Shown here: one piece after another, positions 6,653 to 13,484 of the stretch
How the letters are laid out: every line of letters starts with the position of its first letter
How positions within the stretch are numbered: the first letter of the stretch is position 1
NCBI GenBank assembly: GCA_012031635.1
Contig: JAAUUE010000005.1
Span: 1-35,591 of the forward strand
Source: Coleofasciculaceae cyanobacterium SM2_1_6
GTDB lineage: Bacteria; Cyanobacteriota; Cyanobacteriia; Cyanobacteriales; JAAUUE01
DNA length: 35,591 nucleotides
Direction: 5' to 3'
The notes under the pieces: generated by a model
Seen by the model: only the letters and a program-made list of their open reading frames with translations
What the model was told of the DNA's origin: nothing
Databases searched by the model: none
Translations under genes and position numbers: made by a program

Positions 6653-7264
6653 CTAGGACAGTAAAGCAGCTAAAAGAATCCGCATTACTGCTTCGATGTC
6701 TTCGGTGACTCGATAGAGATTGAGAACTTGGAGAATATGTTTTTGCGATCGCTGTAGAACCCCAAACTGCCAAATATTCCCCGTAGTCACCGCCCCCAAA
6801 AGTTCCGGCTGATCAGAATCTGTCCACTGATCTAGGGCAATCAACTCTACTGCTAGTTGACCAAATCCTCGGCTCAAATCAGCTTGTTTGGCTTCAATAA
6901 TCACCACTCCACTATTTGTTGCTAGATAATAATCCAGAGAGCCTTGCAGTTGATTGCTTAATTTGAGGTTATATTCAATCCGCACATGGGCATGACTGTA
7001 ATAGATTAGGTCAGCCACGATCGGGGCAATCATAAATTCTCGGCGAGTTGTTTCATTTTCTGAGTCAATGTACGGCAAAACTTCTTCAATACGTTGCTGG
7101 AGATTTGCCAAGCGATCGAGTTTTCCGGCATATTCTGGCAGTTTGAGCATTTGTTTACTCAGGGTATAGCCAAATTCTGTAACCAATTCGCTAGGAATAA
7201 TGCCTAGGTCAAAATAATTACTAAAAGTATAGGAACGATTTGGATCTAGGGTTGATTTAGTCAT
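6653..7264 (-). CDS. PD-(D/E)XK nuclease-fold protein between cas3 and cas5c, function unknown
   Basis: The protein is not a Cas family member I recognise. Counting from the ATG at 7264 it has 203 residues; an in-frame ATG at 7285 would overlap the cas3 stop. It shows a full PD-(D/E)XK signature: Glu76 in TRREFMIAP, Asp111 in QGSLDYYL, Glu124 and Lys126 in VVIIEAKQ, and Gln136 in FGQLAVELIAL. The residues needed for metal-dependent nuclease activity are therefore all there. The N-terminal 60 residues are helical. It touches cas3 and precedes cas5c by 81 bp, all on one strand, so it is co-transcribed with cas3. Similar unlinked proteins are common in cyanobacteria, so a CRISPR role is only an inference. 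Confidence 0.8.
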   Translation of the reverse strand: MTKSTLDPNRSYTFSNYFDLGIIPSELVTEFGYTLSKQMLKLPEYAGKLDRLANLQQRIEEVLPYIDSENETTRREFMIAPIVADLIYYSHAHVRIEYNLKLSNQLQGSLDYYLATNSGVVIIEAKQADLSRGFGQLAVELIALDQWTDSDQPELLGAVTTGNIWQFGVLQRSQKHILQVLNLYRVTEDIEAVMRILLAALLS

Positions 7265-7277
7265 AGGTCTCAATTTC

Positions 7278-9533
7278 TCAAACAATTAAATCCGCAGGGT
7301 CAAAAATAATTGCTTTGCCTCCCATCATAATCCCTCGTACTAGATGATCATAATTACCATCTTGCCAAACCCATAAACCGGGGGCAATTTCTCGCCGTAG
7401 GTCTTCGGTTCGTGAAAACTCATAGTTGCGGAGATTGACAAGGTAGGGTTGGAGCGATCGCCAGTCCCCAGAAAGCAAACCCCGTCTTTCAATCAGGCGC
7501 AATAAACCACGCACTCGATCGTCATGCTGAATTACAACTGGGGTGGTGTCATCTTGAATAAACTTAAACTTTTTGGAAACCTCAGGGTAATTTAGTTTTT
7601 TCCGTAACCCTTGGATATCACATTTATCCGTGTTCACATTTTCGTAGAGTTTGTGGAAGTATTCTTCAAAGATTTCTGGACTATCAAGATCAAGGTCTGG
7701 AGATTTCAATAAATCTTTGGTGATAGAAATTGCAGTTTCATACATTCCCTTGGGAGTGCTGCCTTCCGCCGGATCAAAGATCACCACCCGTCCTTTGTTT
7801 TCTCGCTTACCTTCTCGGTTGCAACGTCCGGCGGCTTGGACAATCCGATCGAGGGGAGCGATCGCTCGATATACCACAGGGAAGTCTAGATCAACTCCAG
7901 CTTCCACCACTTGAGTTGAAACTAAGATGCAGGGCTGAGGATTTTTGGGATTGAGGCGATCGTGAATTTTTTGCAAAACTTCCTGTCGATGCTTGCCACA
8001 CAACAGAGTCGAAAGATGAAATACATGTTCCGCACCTCCTAGCCGATCTAAAACTGCTAGGGCATCTTTGCGAGTATTCAAGATTACCAAGGCTTGATCC
8101 TGTTGCTGAATATCTTGGGCTAACCGTTCCCAATTCCATGGGTCTTCAGGAATGAGGTAAGTTACTCTACTTAAGCTTACAAAATACTCCCGTGCTTGCT
8201 GTGGGGGAATAATATCCTGAACTGAACCCGGAGCAAATCCTTCTAGGTAGCGACTTTGCCCTTCTAGGGCTGGTTGGGTAGCAGTACAGAGAACGATCGT
8301 CACCCGATAGCGATCGACCAGTTCTTGCAACACACTCAAGATAGGTTTCAGCAAAAGTAATGGCAGAGTTTGCACTTCATCCAAAATGATCACACTGCCA
8401 ACAATATTATGCAACTTGCGGCAACGGCTGGGACGGTTGGCAAACAAGCTCTCGAATAGCTGTACTGTTGTCGTCACAATCAGGGGCGCATCCCAATTTT
8501 GGGTTGCCAAACGAGCTTGAGCCATCTCCTGCCGGGCATCTTCATCATCAGGCTCTTTTGAGGCACTATGATGTTCTAAAACTGCTTCTTGACCAAAAAT
8601 ATCTCGATAAACTCCAACGGTCTGATCAATAATGCTGGTGTAGGGAACTGCTACGATTACTCGATCGAGGTGATGATCGATCGCATGACGTAGGGAAAAA
8701 GCCAACCCACTCAGGGTTTTGCCCCCACCAGTCGGCACTGCTAACCGAAAAACCCCCGGTGATAGTAGGGCGGCATCTACACAAGCTCGATAAACATCGG
8801 CTCTAATTTGATTTACAGGTGTAGTTTCAGCATTATCAATTACTTCATTTTGTGTCTTTTGCAACAAGTCCCATAGTTGGGCGATCGTGATATTAGCACC
8901 CCGTAATGCAGCCTTTTCTGGACTAAAGTGCGCCTCCGTATCTAGATGATCAGCATCAATCAAACAAGAAAAAAGTATCCGAGTAAAAAACTCATAGCGA
9001 TAAGTATCTTTCTCCACTCCTGACCTTAGTTGTCGCAGATCAATCCCAAATCCTGACATTAGCTGCCGGAGGTTAATTTCAGTTTGTAGCTGACACAAAC
9101 CTTCTGGGGCTTGGCGTAATACCTCCTGATAAGATTCATCAAAGGCTGGTTCTTCTTGCAATTTGACTATTTCACTTTTCATGTGTGAATTCTCAGGCAG
9201 ACCACCATGATGCCCGTATATGATCGGAGCCAAAGGCTGTAACTTTTCCCAAGCCAAACGTGCTCCTTGAACGGCGTGGGGAATTTTAGGATGGGGAGCT
9301 TTTTTACCTACTTTAGAAGCAATGTGACATAATTCTAAATACCTCTGAAACTCTGGATTGTATTTGCCTAAATCGTGCCAGAGTCCGGCATAGTAACCAA
9401 GTTCACCAGCCCCAAATTTGTCAGCATAAAACCTAGCTTTTTGGGCAACACAATCTAAATGTTCTTTTAATCCATGCCATTTATCAGAATCTTTTGCTGG
9501 TGTATGAGCTGCTGGCTGCTTTGATTCAGACAT
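7278..9533 (-). CDS. cas3: CRISPR-associated helicase/nuclease Cas3
   Basis: Cas3 is recruited by Cascade to unwind and degrade target DNA. The 751-residue protein has both parts fused. The N-terminal HD nuclease shows LWHDLGK (His53-Asp54), GHHGG (about 107-111) and CLIDADHLD. The SF2 helicase shows Walker A PTGGGKT (about 267-273), ILDEVQTLP (motif II, about 385), and STQVVEAGVDLDFPVVYR followed by QAAGRCNREG (motif VI). All catalytic motifs are intact. It lies at the head of the cas operon, 30 bp after the LCP gene on the same strand, so the usual intergenic cas promoter is missing or lies within or upstream of the LCP gene. Confidence 0.97.
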   Translation of the reverse strand: MSESKQPAAHTPAKDSDKWHGLKEHLDCVAQKARFYADKFGAGELGYYAGLWHDLGKYNPEFQRYLELCHIASKVGKKAPHPKIPHAVQGARLAWEKLQPLAPIIYGHHGGLPENSHMKSEIVKLQEEPAFDESYQEVLRQAPEGLCQLQTEINLRQLMSGFGIDLRQLRSGVEKDTYRYEFFTRILFSCLIDADHLDTEAHFSPEKAALRGANITIAQLWDLLQKTQNEVIDNAETTPVNQIRADVYRACVDAALLSPGVFRLAVPTGGGKTLSGLAFSLRHAIDHHLDRVIVAVPYTSIIDQTVGVYRDIFGQEAVLEHHSASKEPDDEDARQEMAQARLATQNWDAPLIVTTTVQLFESLFANRPSRCRKLHNIVGSVIILDEVQTLPLLLLKPILSVLQELVDRYRVTIVLCTATQPALEGQSRYLEGFAPGSVQDIIPPQQAREYFVSLSRVTYLIPEDPWNWERLAQDIQQQDQALVILNTRKDALAVLDRLGGAEHVFHLSTLLCGKHRQEVLQKIHDRLNPKNPQPCILVSTQVVEAGVDLDFPVVYRAIAPLDRIVQAAGRCNREGKRENKGRVVIFDPAEGSTPKGMYETAISITKDLLKSPDLDLDSPEIFEEYFHKLYENVNTDKCDIQGLRKKLNYPEVSKKFKFIQDDTTPVVIQHDDRVRGLLRLIERRGLLSGDWRSLQPYLVNLRNYEFSRTEDLRREIAPGLWVWQDGNYDHLVRGIMMGGKAIIFDPADLIV

Positions 9534-9563
9534 GCTTTTTCTCTTGGATGGTTGTCTGGTTAG

Positions 9564-11054
9564 TTATTTCTCTTGCCAGTCACGACCGAGGCGAATGGTA
9601 AAGTCAGAATTAATATCTCCAGTGGAGGAGGCTTCTATCACCCCCAGACCCCAGGCTTGCTGAAGTTTGGTAGCGGTTTGAAGGTCTCCTTTTTGAGCAA
9701 TAATCTGGGTTTGGGACAGTTCTTCAGTCCAGTTACTGATGATATAGGTGCTTTTAAAACCTTGAGTTGCCAGATAATCAGCAAATTCTTCGGCGGCTTT
9801 GGGACGCCCGGTGGCATTTTGGATGGCAATGCGGAGGGTCTGAGGGCGTTGGGGCGGTGTAAATTCGTAGGGGTTAGTAGAGGTGTTGCTGGGAGGAGAA
9901 AGTTGGAAATACTGCTCCATGACTCGATCGCGCGCTGGAAAATCGATTAACCAGTAGCTAGATTGAAACTCTTGGGGTTGACTAAAACGCCCCGGTAGCA
10001 ACACCATCCGCAGGGTTTCTGGTTGGACATCAAGCATAAAACTCCCCAGCGCCATGATCTCCTCTAGGCTGAGGTTCGTATCTATATACTGCTGCATGAC
10101 TCCGAGAATTTGCGGGAGACGAGGTAGGACAGAAGGGTTGAGCAATCTTTGGCGGATGGCTTTGAGGAGAGTTTGCTGGCGTTGGACTCGACCAATATCC
10201 CCATTGCCATCGCTCCGGAATCTGGCAAAATGCTCTACCTGCAACCCGTTTAAGGTCTGCCAGCCCGGTTTGATATCGATAAATAAATTTTGGGTGACAT
10301 CTTGGTACTGCATGGCGTAGGGAACATAAATTTCGACTCCCCCTAGCAGGTCTACCAGTTCTCGGACAGCATTGTTTGTCACTCGGACGTAGCGATCGAC
10401 CGCTACATTATTGAGAGCCCCACTAACTACCCGTGCTGTCAGCGTCGCCCCCCCTTCGACATTGGCTTCATTGATTTTGTCGATCCCGACTCCCGGAATT
10501 TCTACTTGGGTATCTCGCGGAATCGATAACACATTAGCTGTCTTTGTCTGGGGATCAAGACCAACAAGGAGCATCGTATCTGTGCGCCCAGCAAAAATTT
10601 CGGGTGAATTAGCCGGAGCGTTGGGCATCCAATCTACTCCCATCAACAAAATATTTACAGGTCTAGCCAAACTGTAGCGGAATCCCTGCCTCCAGAGTTC
10701 TTCCTTGAGATTGTCAGGAGCTTCTGACTTAATCAAAGGACTGATGGGAGTCAGCAGGGCAACGGTGGCTCCGAGCGCCGCAGAAATTGTTGCCGTCACC
10801 AAAAATGCCCCGCCCCAGAAAACCCATTTGATCACCCGGCGACTCAGGGAAAGAGGCTTCGCAACTTTGCGACTAGGTTGGCTAGACTTACCAGAAGAGT
10901 TGGCTCTTTGGGGGTTATTCAAGTCTGGGGACTGACCGTTGGGTTGACTTTCTGGCTCTAGTCGGGCATCTGGACTAGGACTATCAATGGAATTGGGGGA
11001 CAGACCATCGGGGGACTGCCTTGGAAAATGTTCAACGATTTTTTTCACCCTCAC
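9564..11054 (-). CDS. LytR-CpsA-Psr (LCP) family protein
   Basis: LCP proteins transfer glycopolymers from lipid carriers to the cell wall; in cyanobacteria the acceptor is not settled. The 496-residue protein has a proline- and serine-rich cytoplasmic N-terminus (about 1-70, with SPD repeats), one membrane helix (about 77-101), an LCP catalytic domain (about 130-330) with SIPRDTQVEIPG, DLLGGVEIYVPYAM, LNGLQVEHFARFRSDGNGDIGRVQRQQ, and a C-terminal LytR_C domain (LRIAIQNATGRPKAAEEFADYL). The basic and acidic residues of the active site are present. The start is GTG, with GAGG closely preceding. A decayed IS200/IS605-like end lies less than 20 bp before the start codon, so its promoter may have been altered. 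cas3 follows after 30 bp. Confidence 0.9.
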   Translation of the reverse strand: MRVKKIVEHFPRQSPDGLSPNSIDSPSPDARLEPESQPNGQSPDLNNPQRANSSGKSSQPSRKVAKPLSLSRRVIKWVFWGGAFLVTATISAALGATVALLTPISPLIKSEAPDNLKEELWRQGFRYSLARPVNILLMGVDWMPNAPANSPEIFAGRTDTMLLVGLDPQTKTANVLSIPRDTQVEIPGVGIDKINEANVEGGATLTARVVSGALNNVAVDRYVRVTNNAVRELVDLLGGVEIYVPYAMQYQDVTQNLFIDIKPGWQTLNGLQVEHFARFRSDGNGDIGRVQRQQTLLKAIRQRLLNPSVLPRLPQILGVMQQYIDTNLSLEEIMALGSFMLDVQPETLRMVLLPGRFSQPQEFQSSYWLIDFPARDRVMEQYFQLSPPSNTSTNPYEFTPPQRPQTLRIAIQNATGRPKAAEEFADYLATQGFKSTYIISNWTEELSQTQIIAQKGDLQTATKLQQAWGLGVIEASSTGDINSDFTIRLGRDWQEK

Positions 11055-11072
11055 CTCAACGAAGTAACTCCT

Positions 11073-11525
11073 TTGACACTCTCCGGCGTGAAGGCTCGGA
11101 GATTCTTAATTCAGCGACTGACCTTTAAGCACCGTATCTCTTTCGAGCAATCCTCAAACCTTTCAACCGTGAAAAAACACCAATTGACGAGCCTGATTTA
11201 CAGTAACCCTAGGGGGTCTATCTCCAAAAGCGTACTAGGATACTACAGCACTTCAACTAAGCTTAGTGATGACCTAGAGTTTGGGCGTGCCCCGCCCTAC
11301 TTTAATGGATGGAACCAAATTATGTGTTTTCTGGTAATGAGAACGTATTGATTCTCTAGCTATGTTTGACAAGGTTTTCGCTACCCTTCTTGGTACTCTC
11401 TAGGAGTTTTCAGGTTCGAGGGTGCCGACTAAAAGCCGCTTCACAACCGCCCACCTTGGGGATTTCAACCATGTCTATCTTAATCTAAAGCCGTCTTCAA
11501 AAGACAGGGTTTTAGACCCAATTTT
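11073..11525 (-). mobile_element. Decayed IS200/IS605-like (tnpB-type) element with omega-RNA-like 3' hairpin
   Basis: This fills most of the 645-bp gap before the LCP gene. On the minus strand it runs from a hairpin-bearing end (GGGTCTAAAACCC, then GTCTT/AAGAC within TCTAAA...TTTAGA) through a short frame ending VGGCEAAFSRHPRT at the TGA at 11410-11412, to a final hairpin CTCCGAGCC...GCCGGAG followed by AGTGTCAA (11073-11105). GAATCTCCG...CGGAGAGTGTCAA closely resembles right ends and omega-RNA scaffolds of cyanobacterial IS605-type elements as I know them. No usable transposase or tnpB frame remains, so this is a relic or a non-autonomous derivative. Confidence 0.5.
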
Positions 11526-11699
11526 TTGATAAATCGGATTATAACCTTAGAAACTGCTTACTTAAGACTCTGATTTCCGGGAATTTTTAATTTGATTATA
11601 TTTTGCCTATTTTTAAGTAATTTTTAAGTAAACTAAGCTAATGTTAAATTATGTTAAAACCATTAAGATAAAGATCAAATAATAACTTGTAATAAAATT
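11526..11699 (+). promoter_or_regulatory. Promoter region of the DUF2605 gene with 11-bp direct repeats
   Basis: The stretch is AT-rich. TTTTTAAGTAA occurs twice in tandem at 11610-11620 and 11621-11631, an 11-bp period. It is followed by a looser GTTAAATT / GTTAAAAC / ATTAAGAT series at 11643-11669. A TAATAAAAT box lies just before the ATG at 11700. The spacing suits an OmpR/PhoB-type regulator. No clear Shine-Dalgarno is seen. Confidence 0.4.
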
Positions 11700-12062
11700 A
11701 TGAATCCTTTTCAGCCATCCCAGCCTTCAGAGCAGGATTTACTCAAAGCCTTACTGCCTCCTTTGTTAGAAGATTTTCAGTACTGGTTTACTCGATCGCT
11801 CAAACTATTGGAAAATGAGAATCTAACTTTTTTGAGCGCTGCCCAGCAAGCAGATCTCCTGAACCGGGTCAAGTTTGCCCATCAAGAGGTGATCACAGCC
11901 CAGATGATGTTTACTGCCACCAATGGAGAAGTCGGAGTAGCCACCTCTACGCTGATTCCTTGGCATCGTCTGCTAGGAGAATGTTGGCAGATTTCTCAGA
12001 AATGGCGGCAAGTCCAGTCGATCGGGTCTGAAAGCCAACCCCATCGGCACGGAAATTGCTAA
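11700..12062 (+). CDS. DUF2605 family protein
   Basis: This 120-residue soluble protein is recognised as the cyanobacterial DUF2605 family, of unknown function. The body is helical, with LLKALLPPLLEDFQYWFTRS and LTFLSAAQQADLLNRVKFAHQEV as the most typical segments, and a short hydrophilic tail. No signal peptide or membrane segment is visible. It starts at ATG 11700, directly after an AT-rich promoter region. It is followed on the same strand by a DUF2973 gene and a STAS gene, but the gaps of about 300-380 bp and separate promoter-like repeats argue against one operon. Confidence 0.75.
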   Translation: MNPFQPSQPSEQDLLKALLPPLLEDFQYWFTRSLKLLENENLTFLSAAQQADLLNRVKFAHQEVITAQMMFTATNGEVGVATSTLIPWHRLLGECWQISQKWRQVQSIGSESQPHRHGNC

Positions 12063-12115
12063 CTAACAACAATTGTTAATTAGTTAATTAGTTAATTAAT
12101 TGTTAATTAACAGTG
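12063..12115. repeat. AT-rich TTAATTAG tandem/palindromic tract after DUF2605
   Basis: Directly after the stop codon the sequence is built of TTAATTAG units within an AATTGTTAATTA palindrome (ACAATTGTTAATTAG...AATTAATTGTTAATTAAC). It may fold as a weak hairpin and act in termination. The remaining bases to 12348 hold nothing I can identify beyond one HIP1 site near 12182. Confidence 0.45.
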
Positions 12116-12348
12116 GCAGTAACACCCAGACCATTTACGGCTAAGTAAACTTAACTAGGCTCTGGACTAGGCTCTATGGAAGCGATCGCCACGCTATTAT
12201 CAACACCTGCATAATTTTTGATAGTGGTCTAATAGCCATCTAATCGAAATTTGTGAATTGCTGTTGATCTCAATAGCCTGCTAAATAACTACCCAATAAA
12301 TGCCTTTACTACGTCTAGATTCCATTATTTTTAGTATTGTCAAGTTTT

Positions 12349-12378
12349 ATTAAACTCCCATTAAACTTCCGTTAAATT
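12349..12378 (+). promoter_or_regulatory. PHO-box-like triple direct repeat upstream of the DUF2973 gene
   Basis: Three 8-bp units, ATTAAACT, ATTAAACT and GTTAAATT, are separated by exactly 3 bp (CCC, TCC). This 8+3 layout with a TTAA core is that of cyanobacterial SphR/PhoB-type PHO boxes, although the consensus there is closer to YTTAACCW. A TATAAC (-10-like) lies 26 bp downstream and the start codon 63 bp downstream. The regulator is inferred, not seen. Confidence 0.5.
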
Positions 12379-12441
12379 TTTATTCCACTCTCACCCAATT
12401 CCCCTATAACCATAAAATCAATTGCCTTGGAGGAACCCACT

Positions 12442-12756
12442 ATGCTGCACCTAATCTATCTCGTAGTTTTTACAATCTTGGCACTCCTTGCCATCAGCAA
12501 TCTCCTCCGGAGCCTTGTCACCCTTAGTGTCGATTCTCAACGCCAACCAACCACCGCCCATAATTACCCCTACTCCCAAAACTCTTTCCGAGCAAACCAA
12601 AGTCCCCATCCAGAACTCCTCGACACCTACGGCAACCCCATCAACGAGCCTCTGCTGGTGATGCGCTCCCTGAGCGTAGAAGATGCCCGCCAGCAATTGG
12701 ATGATATTTACCATAAATCCCCCAGTAGTAGCCCTGAAACTTCAGAAGAACTCTAG
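12442..12756 (+). CDS. DUF2973 family small membrane protein
   Basis: This cyanobacterial family of unknown function has one N-terminal membrane helix (MLHLIYLVVFTILALLAISN) and a hydrophilic tail. I start it at the ATG at 12442, not the TTG at 12427 used by the ORF track, because GGAGG lies 8 nt before that ATG and the family begins MLHLxY. That gives 104 residues. The conserved middle segment LLDTYGNPINEPLLVMRSLSVEDARQQLD is present; the tail is serine-rich. It follows DUF2605 on the same strand and has its own repeat-bearing promoter region. Confidence 0.78.
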   Translation: MLHLIYLVVFTILALLAISNLLRSLVTLSVDSQRQPTTAHNYPYSQNSFRANQSPHPELLDTYGNPINEPLLVMRSLSVEDARQQLDDIYHKSPSSSPETSEEL

Positions 12757-13060
12757 ATTATCCCAAAGATTATCCCAAATCTGATCTTGATTAATTCTCT
12801 ACCCACGATGATTAAAACCGCAGATACAAGCATGTAGTCCTCTGCGGCTCGACAGACCCACTTAACCTTCAAGCATCTGAATCATTGCTGAAATTTTATG
12901 GCAAACTCAGAAATAAAGATTAGATTCGGCTTGAGTATCTAACTTTGTTAGAGATTGTTCCCAATATCCTTAATACTTTCGGTTAGCTATTCTGTCCAAA
13001 TTGCCGTAAGTCCTGATAGAGTAGATGGAGTGAAGAAATAATGGTTTTTACCCGCAGCCT
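12757..13060. other. Intergenic region before the STAS gene
   Basis: It starts with a doubled ATTATCCCAAA. A 7-bp inverted repeat, CCGCAGA (12818-12824) and TCTGCGG (12841-12847), surrounds a 16-nt loop. It has no U-tract, so it may be an operator or RNA hairpin. No small ORF with a convincing start was found. The STAS promoter must lie in the right half, but I see no strong -10/-35 pair. Confidence 0.4.
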
Positions 13061-13384
13061 ATGAGTACTCTTGTGAAAGTCGTTCAGCCTACGGGCATTC
13101 TAGACGGAACCAAGGCTGGTCAGTTTCGCCAAGAAATTAGTCAGCTAGTAGAAGATAAAGCAGAAGTCGTGCTAATTGACTTCAGAGATGTCACATTTAT
13201 GGATAGTTCCGGATTGGGAGCCTTAGTGTTGGCACTAAAGACGGTGCGAGCCTCTGGGGGTAAAATGTTTATCTGTTCTGTGAATGAGCAAATTAGGATG
13301 TTATTCGAGTTGACGAGCATGGATCGGGTGTTTCAAATTTTTACCAGCCGGGATGAGTTTGATGCTCATTTAGCTTCTCTGTAG
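13061..13384 (+). CDS. STAS-domain anti-sigma-factor antagonist
   Basis: This is a single STAS domain of 107 residues in the SpoIIAA/RsbV class. Such proteins bind a partner kinase or anti-sigma factor when unphosphorylated and are switched off by phosphorylation of a serine. The phospho-site motif MDSSGLGALVLALK is intact (Ser about residue 48-49), after the strand KAEVVLIDFRDVTF. The C-terminal part, MFICSVNEQIRMLFELTSMDRVFQIF, is typical. No cognate kinase or phosphatase is next to it; the histidine kinase at 22094 is 9 kb away. It ends in a convergent terminator before acnB. Confidence 0.92.
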   Translation: MSTLVKVVQPTGILDGTKAGQFRQEISQLVEDKAEVVLIDFRDVTFMDSSGLGALVLALKTVRASGGKMFICSVNEQIRMLFELTSMDRVFQIFTSRDEFDAHLASL

Positions 13385-13438
13385 AAATGTCATCAAAAAT
13401 ATTGTCCTTCAATATCTTGTAAATTCAGCGAAGGGAGA

Positions 13439-13467
13439 GTGGACAGGAATTATCCACCCCCTTTTTT
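13439..13467 (+). terminator. Rho-independent terminator after the STAS gene
   Basis: GTGGA (13439-13443) and TCCAC (13453-13457) form a stem that can extend with GGG/CCC, followed by CCCCCTTTTTT. It lies in the convergent gap between the STAS gene and acnB. Confidence 0.6.
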
Positions 13468-13484
13468 ATTTTTACTTACTATTT

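Noticed and set aside
9573-9950. 125-residue plus-strand ORF opposite the LCP gene
   Set aside because: Antisense to a conserved LytR_C domain; no start signal.
11028-11351. Plus-strand ORF of 107 residues upstream of DUF2605
   Set aside because: It runs through the IS200/IS605-like right end and the LCP start in antisense; the composition looks non-coding and there is no ribosome-binding site.
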